Shown piece by piece: positions 24,401-34,205 of a DNA stretch of 64,000 nucleotides. This DNA comes from Cryptomeria japonica (taxonomy: Eukaryota; Streptophyta; Pinopsida; Cupressales; Cupressaceae): assembly GCF_030272615.1 (NCBI RefSeq), contig NC_081410.1, positions 285,387,957 through 285,451,956 of the forward strand, read 5' to 3'. Under the pieces are notes generated by a model. It had not been told where the DNA came from, did no database searches, and saw nothing but the letters and a program-made list of their open reading frames with translations. The position numbers were made by a program, and so were the translations under genes. Numbering within the stretch: position 1 is the first letter of the stretch; each line of letters starts with the position of its first letter.

Positions 24401-24551
24401 TTCTTATAATCTGGTAGGTAATTTGACAAGTTCTTTAGATGGTCCAATTTTGACGGTTATGGATCAAATTTTGACATTAGAGAAGGAAAGGGACAACTTA
24501 ATAAAGAGAGCTATAGAGCTCATAAATTTTATTAGTCCCTGGCTTGATAAC
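21424..24551 (+). pseudogene. Element B ORF2, main part (inverted)
   Basis: The ATG at 21,424 (MASSLNVDIPLVVEIKNCPH) follows AGGTATTT at 21,387-21,394. The N-terminal domain runs to about 22,080 with one TAG at 21,664. It contains HGEFMCLDWPYKIAKEVIKN and LTSATFDGRSMRVDDI, which align with HGEFFWLDSIHKITKEVVKA and LTGATFDKRSLRVNDV of C. After decayed sequence, a Lys/Glu-rich segment (22,502-23,090) leads to the middle domain at 23,090-23,535: TFFDDFDDKDKKQLEEAIVL, FPKELYDKLEAKKL. The C-terminal helical part (24,123-24,551) reads LQSIDAALVEGGKVYKNCLD and LEKERDNLIKRAIELINFIS. The coding sense continues at 20,808 on the other strand. Function unknown; copy not intact. Confidence 0.75.
22727..22795 (+). 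repeat. Short tandem duplication in B ORF2
   Basis: The block caaagcaatcagaagcacca followed by tc occurs twice, about 36 bases apart, within the charged segment of ORF2, consistent with replication slippage. Confidence 0.7.
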
Positions 24552-24579
24552 TTGCTATTCCATAAGACAGAGTGTATAA

Positions 24580-24593
24580 GCTCTGATACCAAT
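24580..24593 (-). promoter_or_regulatory. Primer-binding site of element B (intact Met type)
   Basis: The plus strand gctctgatacca is the exact reverse complement of TGGTATCAGAGC. It shows that the right-hand LTR is the 5' LTR of a minus-oriented element, in conflict with the plus orientation of the adjacent coding sequence. Confidence 0.9.
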
Positions 24594-25498
24594 TATTGGA
24601 ATCTAAGAACACTAAGAGGGCAGGGAGGGGGTGATTCAGTGTTCTACTGGTAAATGAATTTCCGAACTTATTGTTTATGAACCGGTTAACAAAAAATAAA
24701 ATTAAAGTGTATAAACCAAACAAAACATAAAGAAGCAACACCATAAAACCAATATTTATAAGTGGAAAACCTTGTAAAGGGAAAAATTACGGTGGGGCTA
24801 ATACCCACAATATTTATATACTTGATCTAGGTATACTAATATTACATAGAGGGGATTGCACATGCAATGAAGCTTACTACTCAACAGAAGTCTCATTGAC
24901 TTACACAATATTACATAATGATTTCATACAAAAATAAACTTATAAAGTGCATCTGACCATGCTGGATAAGTTCTGGTTAAAGCTTTGTCAACCTCCTCTG
25001 AACTCGTTTACTGATACCTTGTTCTGCTCTATTCTGCACTACCAGTTAGGATTGTGCACGTGAAACTATGCACAAAAGCTTCCACTCATTGACCAAATCG
25101 CATACCATCAGTCTTTGACTGATTCGCATCCAAAATCACATAACCATTAACATCAAATCCATCGCTAAGTGTTCTCCCTTAAATACCCTTTATCTTTTCA
25201 CCATGTCGGCCTCAATGAAGAAAATAAACCTGTCGGCTGCCGCATCATGAAGCATGATATGCATCATCCTGATGATCATTATTAATGTCGGCCTTCACAC
25301 ACTACCATAAATTTTACAAGTTATTTTACTGGGTCCCAAAATACCTTAACCGGGTCCTATACTTAACCTAGTCCCAAATGCACGTTATCGGTACCAAGAC
25401 TAACTTTATCAAGAATAAAGAAAAGTGTGTGTATATTAGGTGTGTATAGTGTATACTGGTTGACCCAATCTATGCAAAATGATAAGACAGTGAAACCA
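24594..25498 (-). repeat. Element B 5' LTR
   Basis: It is collinear with 19,552-20,431, e.g. cttccactcattgaccaaat near 25,080 and catgtcggcctcaatgaa near 25,203. On the minus strand it ends GATTCCAATA, directly before the primer site. Confidence 0.8.
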
Positions 25499-25587
25499 GA
25501 TGAGAAATATCAAAACTTGAAGATGAGTTGTCATCAATAACAACCCTAAATGCAATTCACCTTATTGGATGAGTGTCAATTGCCAAT

Positions 25588-25681
25588 AATATGTATATGC
25601 ATATGCATATGGGTATGTATATGCATATGGATATGTATATGTATATGCATATGCATATGTATATGTATATGTATATGTATG

Positions 25682-25715
<34 letters not shown>

Positions 25716-25745
25716 TGTATGTATGTATGTATGTATGTATGTATG
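25588..25745. repeat. (GTATAT/GCATAT)n then (GTAT)n microsatellite
   Basis: Hexameric atatgc/atatgt repeats give way to a perfect gtat array near 25,680-25,743. Apparent ORFs across it are artefacts. It lies just outside the 5' LTR of element B, mirroring the microsatellite on the other side. Confidence 0.95.
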
Positions 25746-25815
25746 TTCAATACATTAAATACTATAAGATGAAACTAAAGAAGTTACGGTTTATTTTGTC
25801 TAATGGCCAACCAAT

Positions 25816-26190
25816 CGGATAATAATAATCTATGGTTTTGGCCACAAGCCACAATCTCAAAACAATCATAAAACAGTTTTTGTTTGAAAATACAAAAATA
25901 AAAGCAAACGGTTCCTCCACATGTTCAACCCACATTTTGCCACTCCTTCATGACCTTCAAGATTTATCATCCACATGGCTGATTCCTTCACCATATTTAG
26001 TTCCTGGATCAAGTTATTCAAATTATGTCATTAGTTCAAGGGTTTAAGTATGTTGAAAACATTCTTTCATCCCTTAAAAACATATTAAATATTCTTTATT
26101 TTCCTAACAATCAATGGCAAAAGGAATTAGGAAAAAGGAAAAGAATGAAACAAAAAGGGTATAGAAATGAAATATGTTTTACACCCATCA
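25816..26190 (-). repeat. 3' LTR of gypsy element F, second part
   Basis: From ggataataataatctatgg onward this matches 36,720-37,106. It ends acacccatca at 26,190, so on the minus strand the LTR starts TGATGGGTGTAAAAC. Together with 18,418-18,956 it makes one LTR split by the insertion that contains B. Confidence 0.85.
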
Positions 26191-26206
26191 TTTTCCCCCT
26201 AGCTTA
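26191..26206 (-). promoter_or_regulatory. Polypurine tract of element F
   Basis: Plus strand ttttccccctagctta, i.e. taagctagggggaaaa on the minus strand, directly abutting the LTR start. Confidence 0.8.
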
Positions 26207-26329
26207 AGGAATGTGCATGTCCTCATGCAAATTATTAGTACAAACCATTTGTCTGGAGTGTGTTAGGAGTGGCTACAATCATGTTGTATTGTGGTTACTA
26301 GTAAGACTCTACTACCTGACATAACCCTT

Positions 26330-27899
26330 CTTTGTCACTCTCTTCACTCTGTTCCTCATTTTGTGTAGCAATATCCTGTAGCTATGTTTTTAGTTGTTGA
26401 TTCTCCTTTTGAAGCTATGTAATGATATGGCATAGTTGTTCAAATGAAATGGGTGGCTGGTCACATGCCTCTTATGGAGTTCCATTATAAAATGCAACAA
26501 GGGCTTTTGAGGCTTCTTCGACATTAGGAGTCTCATTTTCTAATTGCAGTAGAGTAGGACATCTCACAATGTGAACACTGTCTAGTTCATGCTAATAAGG
26601 ATTTTTATTATTTCCAAAATAGTCCTCCTCTATGGTGTGTTCAGTAGACCCACAACTTAATCATGAACATATAGGGTTTTTGCATTATTCTGGACTTCTC
26701 TGTTAGGAGAAATGTCTCCACCTTCTTTGTATACTCTCTATTCTTTTTGTGAGGGGCTCATCCCTCCATACATCCTTAGATTTAATGTCTTTCTCTTCTA
26801 TAATTCCTTCCTCTCTATTGTGTGTTTCTTGGGTGGGTGCCACATTATGCACATTTGTCTGCTCGAGATTTTCTCTCTTTAGAGAGCAATTTCCCTTTAC
26901 TCTTGCTGAACTTGTTGTTTCTTTTTATGTTTTTTTTGACTCTTGAGCTCCCTATCAACCTTTTATTTTCCTTTAACAATGGGTTTTGCTTCTATTACTT
27001 CCACAACAGTGATGGAGTCAATAACGTCTGCAAGTTTGTCCAATCGATGGAAGTTCGCCATTTACTTTTCCTAGTGGTAAGTGAAATTTCTTTAGATTGT
27101 GGATTTGTGACAGCTACAAGGATAATTTTCTGCTTCTTAGGGGATTTGCCAACCAAGGTTTCCTTTAATTTCTTCTTGTTAGAAGATTCCCCAATTAGGG
27201 TTTCTTTTAATATTGAGTTTTGGGTCGTCCTATAGGGTCAGTATTTTTGTTCACAAAAATATCCCATTCTAGAGGGGATTTTGCAGAATGAAGGCCATGT
27301 ATTACTACCAATTTGATTAACCCATTATGGGTGAGGGAATTTTCATGGCCCTTACAGAACTGACCACATGAACATTTCAATGAAAAATGCAGACAGTAAG
27401 GAACATTAACAAGTAGAGCATTACACAAATGCAACATGAGTCTAAAATGGTGTGAAAAGACATACATGTATCTTCCTTCATAGGTAATGTATTGAATCAA
27501 GAATTTAGCTACCTGATCCCATGGTGGTGGAAGGGACTTGCATTTGATACCTTGAGCTTGCACCATATCAATATACTCTCCTCTCTATAGGAACTATTTT
27601 TGGTAAATCTTGAGGTATGTTACCCAATAGGAAGAGTTAGGAAAGAAAGAGTATCCCATTTGTGGGAGACCAGTAGCTATAGCAATTGTCTACATTGTAA
27701 CTAGAAATTGCAAACCCCACGAAGTAACACTATTTTTGTGAAACCCTTCAGCAAAATCCACAATGATATTGTCATCAAAACCACATAACCTCTTAAAATA
27801 ATCTGTCCAAGCAACCTACTTAAAGATTTTAAATGCTTCTTCAGTGGCAATGAAATTTTTCATGGATGTAGGTTCATGTCTGGTATGTTCACCTCCCAT
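26330..27899 (-). pseudogene. Element F third ORF downstream of integrase (TGLP domain plus coiled coil)
   Basis: This is not a known env or pol part. From a possible ATG at 27,899 the minus strand reads FIATEEAFKIFK, VAWTDYFKRLCGFDDN, then WGLQFLVTM and TIAIATGLPQMG. After two stops an open stretch (27,566-27,207) contains LPPPWDQVAKFLIQYITYEG and FRLMLHLCNALLVNVPYCLH. A basic region follows (27,200-26,900, Lys/Arg-rich). A frame near 26,640-26,350 gives a coiled coil, LQKENQQLKT and LQDIATQNEEQ. The plan (TGLP-like domain, basic middle, coiled coil) parallels ORF2 of A-C. TGLP-bearing domains are also known in plant retroelement accessory proteins of the plant-mobile-domain and Transposase_32 kind; membership is my inference. 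Many stops; not functional. Confidence 0.55.
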
Positions 27900-28940
27900 G
27901 GCATTGAAATGTGGCAGGAGCTTCCACAATGACAATAATGAAAAACAAGATAATAGGTAAACAAAGGTGGTTAACAAAGTATGAATGACAAGTTACAGGT
28001 AATAACCGATAAACGGATATGAGAATCGGATGAGTTGGCAAATGGTGTGGAATTATGAGTGATAAAAATGATAACAGTTAACCCCTAACCACCACAGTTA
28101 ACCCATGACCACCCCCCAAGCTTAGAGATGAACCATCCTGGTCATGCCAATCAATCATTAAGAGAAATAAATAATTATTTAAGAAGTTTAAAAGAGAGAA
28201 AGAGTACTCCTTAATACCAAGAACCATGAGGCAGGTGGTGGATGATAGGATAGCTGAAAAGTTAGTAATGTGCAATATGAATGGGAGATGATGTCATGAG
28301 AAAGTAGAAGAGACCGAAGAAGATATGAAAATATCAAAGCATGAAGGATGATCATGAGGCAATACATATAAATTGAAGAGAACCATCGTGGGGAAGCTAA
28401 TGTAGAAGGAAAATTAGTGACGCTAGCATCCATGGTAGCAACATGGTACAAAGGAGCCGAATGGGACCCACAAAGCAATCACCAAAACCTGAAAAAATAT
28501 GGAGGCCAAAAAGAAAGAGGTCATCTGCTAAACCAAAACTGCACCAAGAGGTTTGTGAAAGAAGTCAGTCGCAGGCAGCAAGAAGAACAAAATAAAGCTC
28601 TTGGCGCACCATAGAATCAGAAATGAAAAAAATAAAATGAAGCTCCTAATGCACCACAAAATAGATAGCAAGAAATCGCAAACTATCCGTGGGGTGCTTG
28701 GGGTATTTTTTCCCTCTTGATAATAGACTCCCAGTAACCTGATTTTCACCCTATCATCTCTTAGAGGTGCCAAGAAACCAGGTTTCAACCCTAAGATTAT
28801 TCAACAGTTAATGCAAGCTAGAAACGGGTTTTCAAACGTTATCTGGCCAACAACGCTTGAATGTTTTCGCTATTGGGTATTTTTTTTTGGTACTTTAATT
28901 TACTTATTATTTTTGTAGGAAGTACCTAAATGGTACTTGA
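27900..28940 (-). other. Spacer between integrase and third ORF of element F
   Basis: Only short broken frames are seen. The one recognisable feature is a frame giving SSLSLGGGHG near 28,120-28,095 (minus), similar to the SLGGG stretches that follow the integrase gene in some plant gypsy elements. No gene is supported. Confidence 0.4.
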
Positions 28941-30330
28941 AGAGGCGACATGAACTCTGTCAAGAAGGTGGAGTTCCTGAGACATACTAGAAACAAAATC
29001 CTCTTTGGAAACAAGTTTCTTATACAACTTTAAATGGTGCCCATTGACGATGAGGGCCATACAATCAGAGTCCACAATATGAAGCTTGACAATACCATTA
29101 TTATAGATAACCTCAATTTCATATGATCCAAGCCACTAAGTGTGAAACTTTCCTTTGAAATCTTGGAAACGGGAATCATACAAGAGTACCCAACCACCTA
29201 GTTGAAAAGATTCTTGTTGAATGAAATGATCATTACCAAATTGAATGTTGTTTTTGAACTATCTCTGCATTAAAAAGAGATTCCTGGCCAAGGAGTGTAG
29301 TTGATCAATATGCTCTTTCTATGCGTCAGAAAGAATCATCCCTAACTGGAGTGTAGTGCGAAGGGTCTTCACCTCAAACTACATAGGAAGAACAACCTTC
29401 TTAAAATAAACAAGTTCATAAGGGCTCAAACTAGTAGTGGTTTTCCATGTTGTACAATAGGCCCACACAACTTTAGGAAGTCATGTAGCCCAATCACACT
29501 TATGAAGAGAAACTATTTTAGTAAGAATATTCTCAATCTCTTTGTTGGTGACTTCAACTTTCCCATTGGCTTGATGATGATATGGTGAGGACTTACAATG
29601 ATTGATCTCATACTCATGTATTGAAGAAGAAATGAGTTTGGATGTGAACTAAGGTCCTTGATCTACGACTATCTCTTGTAGAACACCAAACATTGTGAAG
29701 ATCTCAGAGTAGAAGAAATCAACTACCTATGTATCTTGTGAATGTTTCAAAGCAACAACCTACACCCACTTAGTTGCATAATCGGTACATACAAGAATAT
29801 ATTCCTTGTTCTTTAATGGTGGATTAATCAGTCCAACAAAACCAAGCCCCCACTTTTCAAAGGGCTCAATAGAAAGCTGAGGGTGCAATGACATTTCATC
29901 AGAGCATGTGGGATGACCCATATATTGACATTTATCACAATTATGAATATAATACTTACAATCCTTGTGGATTATAGGACAATAGTATCCAATAGAAAGA
30001 ATATTGTTAGTAGTCCTCTAGGCAGCAAAATATCCCCCATAGGGTTTAGTATGGCATGCAACAAGTATGTCAAAGACACCATCTTTGAGAATACATCAAC
30101 GCATAACATTGTCAATCCCGATGTAAAAGAGAAATCCATCGATTCATGTATATTGACCTGTGAGTACAACCATCTTTTGATGTTTCCTTGTAGAGAAATG
30201 CAGTGGAAATCTACATGTGACAAGATAATTTTTTATATCAGCAAACCACATACTCTTTGTGGAAATGAAAAAAAGATGCTCATCAGGGAAAGAATCATCA
30301 ACTAGTACTGGCTCATCTTGTTGTTGCAAC
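28940..30330 (-). pseudogene. Element F integrase
   Basis: On the minus strand near 30,050-29,900 the HHCC zinc-finger region reads HTKPYGGYFAA, then YYWPIIHKDCKYYIHNCDKC. The catalytic core follows: ILVCTDYATKWVQVVALKHS (first Asp) near 29,790, FGVLQEIVVDQGP (second Asp) near 29,660, and SPYHHQANGKVEVTNKEIEN (Glu) near 29,560. A C-terminal part runs to about 28,940. All three acidic residues are visible, but TAG/TAA codons and frame changes interrupt the reading. It would insert the cDNA and is typical of Ty3/gypsy. It lies downstream of RNase H and upstream of the third ORF. Confidence 0.85.
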
Positions 30331-30720
30331 CTAGACTAAAAGTTTGCAACCACATTCTCATGACTAGACTTATCAAGTATTGTAATGTCAAATTATTGAA
30401 GAAAAAGTAACCATCTAATTACTCTACCAGTTGAAATAGGTTTATTCATCAAAAATTAAATTAGAGAATGATCAGTATGAACAAACACTTTGTACCTCAT
30501 GATATAATGATGAAACTTATTAATTTCATAAACAATTGCTAAAAATTCCTTTCTATTTATCATATAGTCTACCTTGTCTCCAATGAAATTAATGCTGATA
30601 TAGTAGATGGAGTAGAAAAGGTTATCATCTTTTTACCCATGCACAACTCCCATGGAACAATCATAAGCATTATTGTGAATATGAAAAAGTAATTCCCAAT
30701 TTGGACCTCTAAGGACAAGT
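30330..30720 (-). pseudogene. Element F RNase H
   Basis: The minus strand reads EFLAIVYEINKFHHYIMRYK, then VFVHTDHSLI, FLMNKPISTGRVIRWLLFLQ, and FDITILDKSSHENVVANF. These are the standard gypsy RNase H blocks (E.LA.V.A..K.R.YL.G..F.V.TDH..L, R..RW...L..FDF.I.Y..G..N..AD.LSR). Stops interrupt it. It directly follows RT. Confidence 0.85.
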
Positions 30721-31620
30721 GTAGTGACAAGTTTGGTCTCAATGGCTTCAAATCTTCTTGACATTCTGTTGTCCATGAGAAAGCAACATCTTTGGATAAT
30801 AAAGAAAAGAGAGGTGAGGCAATCTTGTTAAAGTTATGGATGAATCTACGGTAATATCCTGCATGGCCCAAAAAACTATGAACATCCTTTTGGCTAGTGG
30901 GCATAGGTAAGTCTTGAATGATTTGTATCTTTTTGGGGTCTACCTCAATACCTTTAGGAGAGATATAATGACCAAGTACAATCCCTTCTGTCATGAGGAT
31001 ATGACACTTCTCATGACTTGAAGACAAATTAGTTTCAATACATCTTTTAAGGTCCTATTCTAAGTTTGTCTTAGCCTCATCATAAGTGTTACCATACACA
31101 GTAAAGTCATCAATATACACTTCAACACAATCATGAACTAGATTTTCAAAAATACTCAAGACTTCCCTTTGAAAAGTGGCAGGGGCATTACACAACCCAA
31201 AAGGTAGCACATCATATGCAAAAGTATCCCAAGGAAAAGTAAATGTAGTCTTGTCTTGGTCTTTAGATGCAATGAAGATATGGTTGTAGCCACTCAAGCC
31301 ATCTAGAAAATAAACTAAATTTTTACCTATAAGAGTGTCCAATACTTGACCAATGTTGTAAGGGAAAACAATCCTTCTTAGTAGCTTTATTAAGTGCTCT
31401 ATAATCAACACAAATTCTTGACTTACCATTTTTCTTTGGTACCACAACAAGAGGAGAAACCCATTGACTATCTGAAATTGGATATATGAATCCTACATTT
31501 AATAATTTTTGCAACCCCTCTTTAACTATTTCATGCAAAACGGGATTAAGCCTTCTTTGTGGTTGTCTAATTGTATGATTACCCTCTTCAATGTAGATGT
31601 GGTGTGTGTAGGTATCAAGG
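30720..31620 (-). pseudogene. Element F reverse transcriptase (Ty3/gypsy)
   Basis: The RT blocks are in order on the minus strand. WVSPLVVVPKKNGKSRICVD and YRALNKATKKDCFPL lie near 31,470-31,370. DTLIGKNLVYFLDGLSGYNH, DQDKTTFTFPWDTFAYDVLP and FGLCNAPATFQR follow. The catalytic VEVYIDDFTVYG has its YIDD at 31,106-31,117. The thumb/connection gives ILMTEGIVLGHYISPKGIEV and FLGHAGYYRRFIHNFNKIA near 30,990-30,820. Two frameshifts (near 31,340 and 31,050) break it, but all catalytic aspartates are still encoded. LGH..S..G and the PKKNG motif place it in Ty3/gypsy, outside copia. Confidence 0.92.
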
Positions 31621-32720
31621 TGAATGCCACACATGTCCTGGTATTCCCAAGAATATGCATCCTTATGAGTTTTAAGCATGGCAATTAGATCTTGGATTTT
31701 CTTAGTGCTTAAATGCAGATAAATATTAAGTGTGTGATCAGGAAAAATTTCCATGGCCTCTAATTGTGTAGGTGAATTAAGAGCTAAAATTTGTGAAGAG
31801 GATGGTACATTGTTGGAATTTTCAAAAGGCAAAAATGAATTGCACTTACAATTATGAGGTAGCAATTGATGTAGAGTAATAAAGTGTTGCATAGATTGTG
31901 AGCTACCTACCATTGGAAAGTTAAGAAAAGGACAATTATCACTTATTCCTGAAGAATGAACAATAATTTCCAAAATTGCACTAGATGAATATTAATTTTG
32001 AAGAAAATTAACAAGGACATTATCTTCAAAACATTCCCTCATATCACATGTTTGTTTAATTGTCAGGATTGGCAATGATTCATCTAAATCACTATCAACC
32101 CATACTGGATCCTCTATTTCCAACAAGGGTTGTGCTAGAGGATATAATGTTAATTGTTTTGTTTGTTCCCCATTAAAAATACCATATTACCTATCCGACA
32201 ATTGATGAATGCATTTGCAATAGCCAATAAAGGTCATCCCAAGATCAAGGGATATCCCCCTAGCTTAATTTTAGGCTATAAAATCATGAAGTCAGCTGGG
32301 TACTCCCATGAATCAATAGAAAGAATTACATCTTCAATGATACCTTTTTGTTTGACCTAAGAATGTTCTACCATTTGGAGAACTATAGGAGCAGGTCAAA
32401 GTCCCTTAAGTGATAACTTTTCCTTTGTTTCATGTGTCATAACATTGATTGCAACTCCCAAATCAACAAGTGTATTAGGAATAAAAATATTACCTGTATG
32501 CACCTAGATCATAGAACTTCTAGGATAAGAATACTTAGGAATGGTTAGGTTCCCAAGCATGAGATCAACGAGTTGTCCAATGACTTGGACAGTCTTGGGA
32601 TCTTGCTTCTTCTTCTGCTTTCAGGTACACAATTCTCAAATTGTCTTTGTGTAGACTAAATGTTTGTAATGGCCTGCAACAAAGGGATTTAATGTTAACA
32701 TTACATAATTCATTTACAAA
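31620..32720 (-). pseudogene. Element F aspartic protease and protease-RT linker
   Basis: Near 32,470-32,430 on the minus strand comes IPNTLVDLGVAINVMT, the plant gypsy protease active site (LVDLGASIN-type), then GIIEDVILSIDSWEYPADFM and KLGGYPLILG near 32,350-32,240. The 216-codon open frame at 31,973-31,323 carries the linker (MEIFPDHTLNIYLHLS ... DMCGIHLDTYTHHIYIEEGN) leading into RT. The Asp of the active site is present. Several stops and no single frame. It would mature the Gag-Pol polyprotein. Confidence 0.75.
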
Positions 32721-33103
32721 ATTGAATGCAGCTTGAGACTTATTTTTTTATCGGTTCACACTACAATTAGTCAGGATATGGAGGTTCCTTCACCTATTTG
32801 ATCTCGGGTTCTTTAGGTGATTCATTAATTTCAGTGATAGTGGGAACCTGGAGAGCCTTACCTAAACATAATTGAACTCCATATATTTAAACTGAGTTGA
32901 CATGATAGGCTAGATATCATGTTATCTCATTATTATATATAGGTTGTGTTGACTTATTATTAGGATTTGGTATTGGTTGAGCTGTCATAGGTGTCGGTTT
33001 TGGCTATTTTGATGGATTGGATAACGAAGTTGATGAGGAAGGAATAGGTGGTAGAAATTGTTGTGGTTGCTGATATGGGTTTATCATAGGTGGAGGTGGA
33101 AAC
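32720..33103 (-). pseudogene. Element F gag C-terminal proline-rich segment
   Basis: The minus strand from 33,100 reads FPPPPMINPYQQPQQFLPPI and then Pro/Ser/Asn-rich sequence. It joins the gag part at 34,206 and above once solo LTR G is discounted. The target-site duplication tttaa marks the join. Confidence 0.6.
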
Positions 33104-33108
33104 TTTAA

Positions 33109-34200
33109 TGTCCTAAAATTGCACCCCTTTAAATTTTGGACTGCATTTGCATCTTCGCCTTAGTATTTGTGCCCCTCGACTTGATCAAAGACCTGCATAT
33201 GCTCATACAAGTCAAAACCTATATTTTTCTCAACCTTGCACCTCAAAGCCACCTTGATCCTGCCCCAAAATAGGGCAGGACTTGGGCATGGTACCCTAGG
33301 ATGCACTGGGACCAAGGCGTGGCACCTTGGGATCCCATATTTGGGACCTATTTCTTTTTCTCATCTCAAATTAGAGCAAGAAAATCTCCCTATGTTGGCC
33401 TAAGTTAGAAAATTAGTCAATTAATTCCACTAGCAAGTATATAAGAGGGATTTACCCTCTCATTTGACATCCATGAATATAAGGTACACACACAATAGGT
33501 CATCAAGCATTCAAGACATCAAGAATTCAATCATTCAAGAGCAATTGAGCATTTTTCAATCTTCCTTCAAGCTTTGGAGTAGAAATAGAGACAAGATTTA
33601 AAGCATTGAAGAGAAGATCAATAGTTTACTTTATAAAACTCTAATTCCATGTGGAGGCAAGCAAAACTTCACAAGGAGGTATAAGAATTTTAATTTCATT
33701 CAATTCAACATCCCCTCATAGAGGAGGATCTATACTTTCAATCATTTTATTTACATTATTTCCCACTTGGTTAATTCCAAAATTGGAATTTGATCTGAAG
33801 ACAAACCCCTTTAATTTCTTTCTTTCTGTGTGCATGATGCAGGTGCGCAACTATACTTCTAGAATTAAGCTTTATTCATAGAGATGGAGATCAAACCCTT
33901 TTCGACGTGTGGAAAGTTTGGAGGATCAATATGAGGGTGCCCCTATTTGGACACACGATCCCTACAACTTTTGTTGGATTTCGCAGAGTAGCTTTGAATC
34001 ATCTCAAACTTCTCAGATCCAGGTGCATGGTTGAATCCTGAATTTGTAGCTCACTGTTTTTGCATACTTTGTCTTCATTTCAAGCATTTAATCCTAATTC
34101 AATTAATCAACTTACAAAAAAGGGTTAATTACATTCTGATATACTTAGTATTCAATCCTCACATCCTTTGGGATTATATCTAGTAGATTCATCCCCCTCT
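33109..34200 (+). mobile_element. Solo LTR G inserted in element F
   Basis: It begins TGTCCTAAAATTGCACCCC, a typical plant gypsy LTR start. It carries a TATA box tatataag at 33,438-33,445 and is flanked by the perfect 5-bp duplication tttaa (33,104-33,108 and 34,201-34,205). It ends cccctct rather than the canonical CA, probably a point mutation. No internal sequence or second LTR is present, so it is most likely a recombination product of a full element. Orientation is from the TATA box. Confidence 0.75.
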
Positions 34201-34205
34201 TTTAA

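Larger units (their letters stand above)
19552..25498 (-). mobile_element. Element B: non-autonomous gag-ORF2 element with inverted interior
   Basis: Reverse-oriented LTR copies lie at 19,552-20,431 and 24,594-25,498, both starting (t)ttggaatctaagaacac in plus-strand reading. The minus-oriented primer site is at 24,580-24,591, and the minus-oriented polypurine/palindrome region at 20,430-20,590 fits the same orientation. Yet gag and nearly all of ORF2 (about 20,812-24,551) read on the plus strand, while the last 75 codons of ORF2 stay on the minus strand at 20,581-20,808. So the interior has been inverted within the element. No matching 5-bp target duplication was found (left atatg, right gatga or agatg), so the outer limits carry a few bases of uncertainty. 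Confidence 0.8.

Noticed and set aside
19547-25503. 5-bp target duplication for element B (atatg versus agatg or gatga)
   Set aside because: Not identical and dependent on where the LTR end is drawn; one flank is microsatellite, so a chance match is easy.
25550-25822. Cys-Ile and Met-Tyr repeat frames
   Set aside because: Microsatellite translation.
26749-27235. Plus-strand frames of 65 and 137 codons
   Set aside because: They are antisense to the third ORF of element F, with no recognisable domains.
27207-27899. An envelope-like gene in element F
   Set aside because: No signal peptide, no clear transmembrane anchor and no cleavage motif are visible; the TGLP-domain reading fits better.
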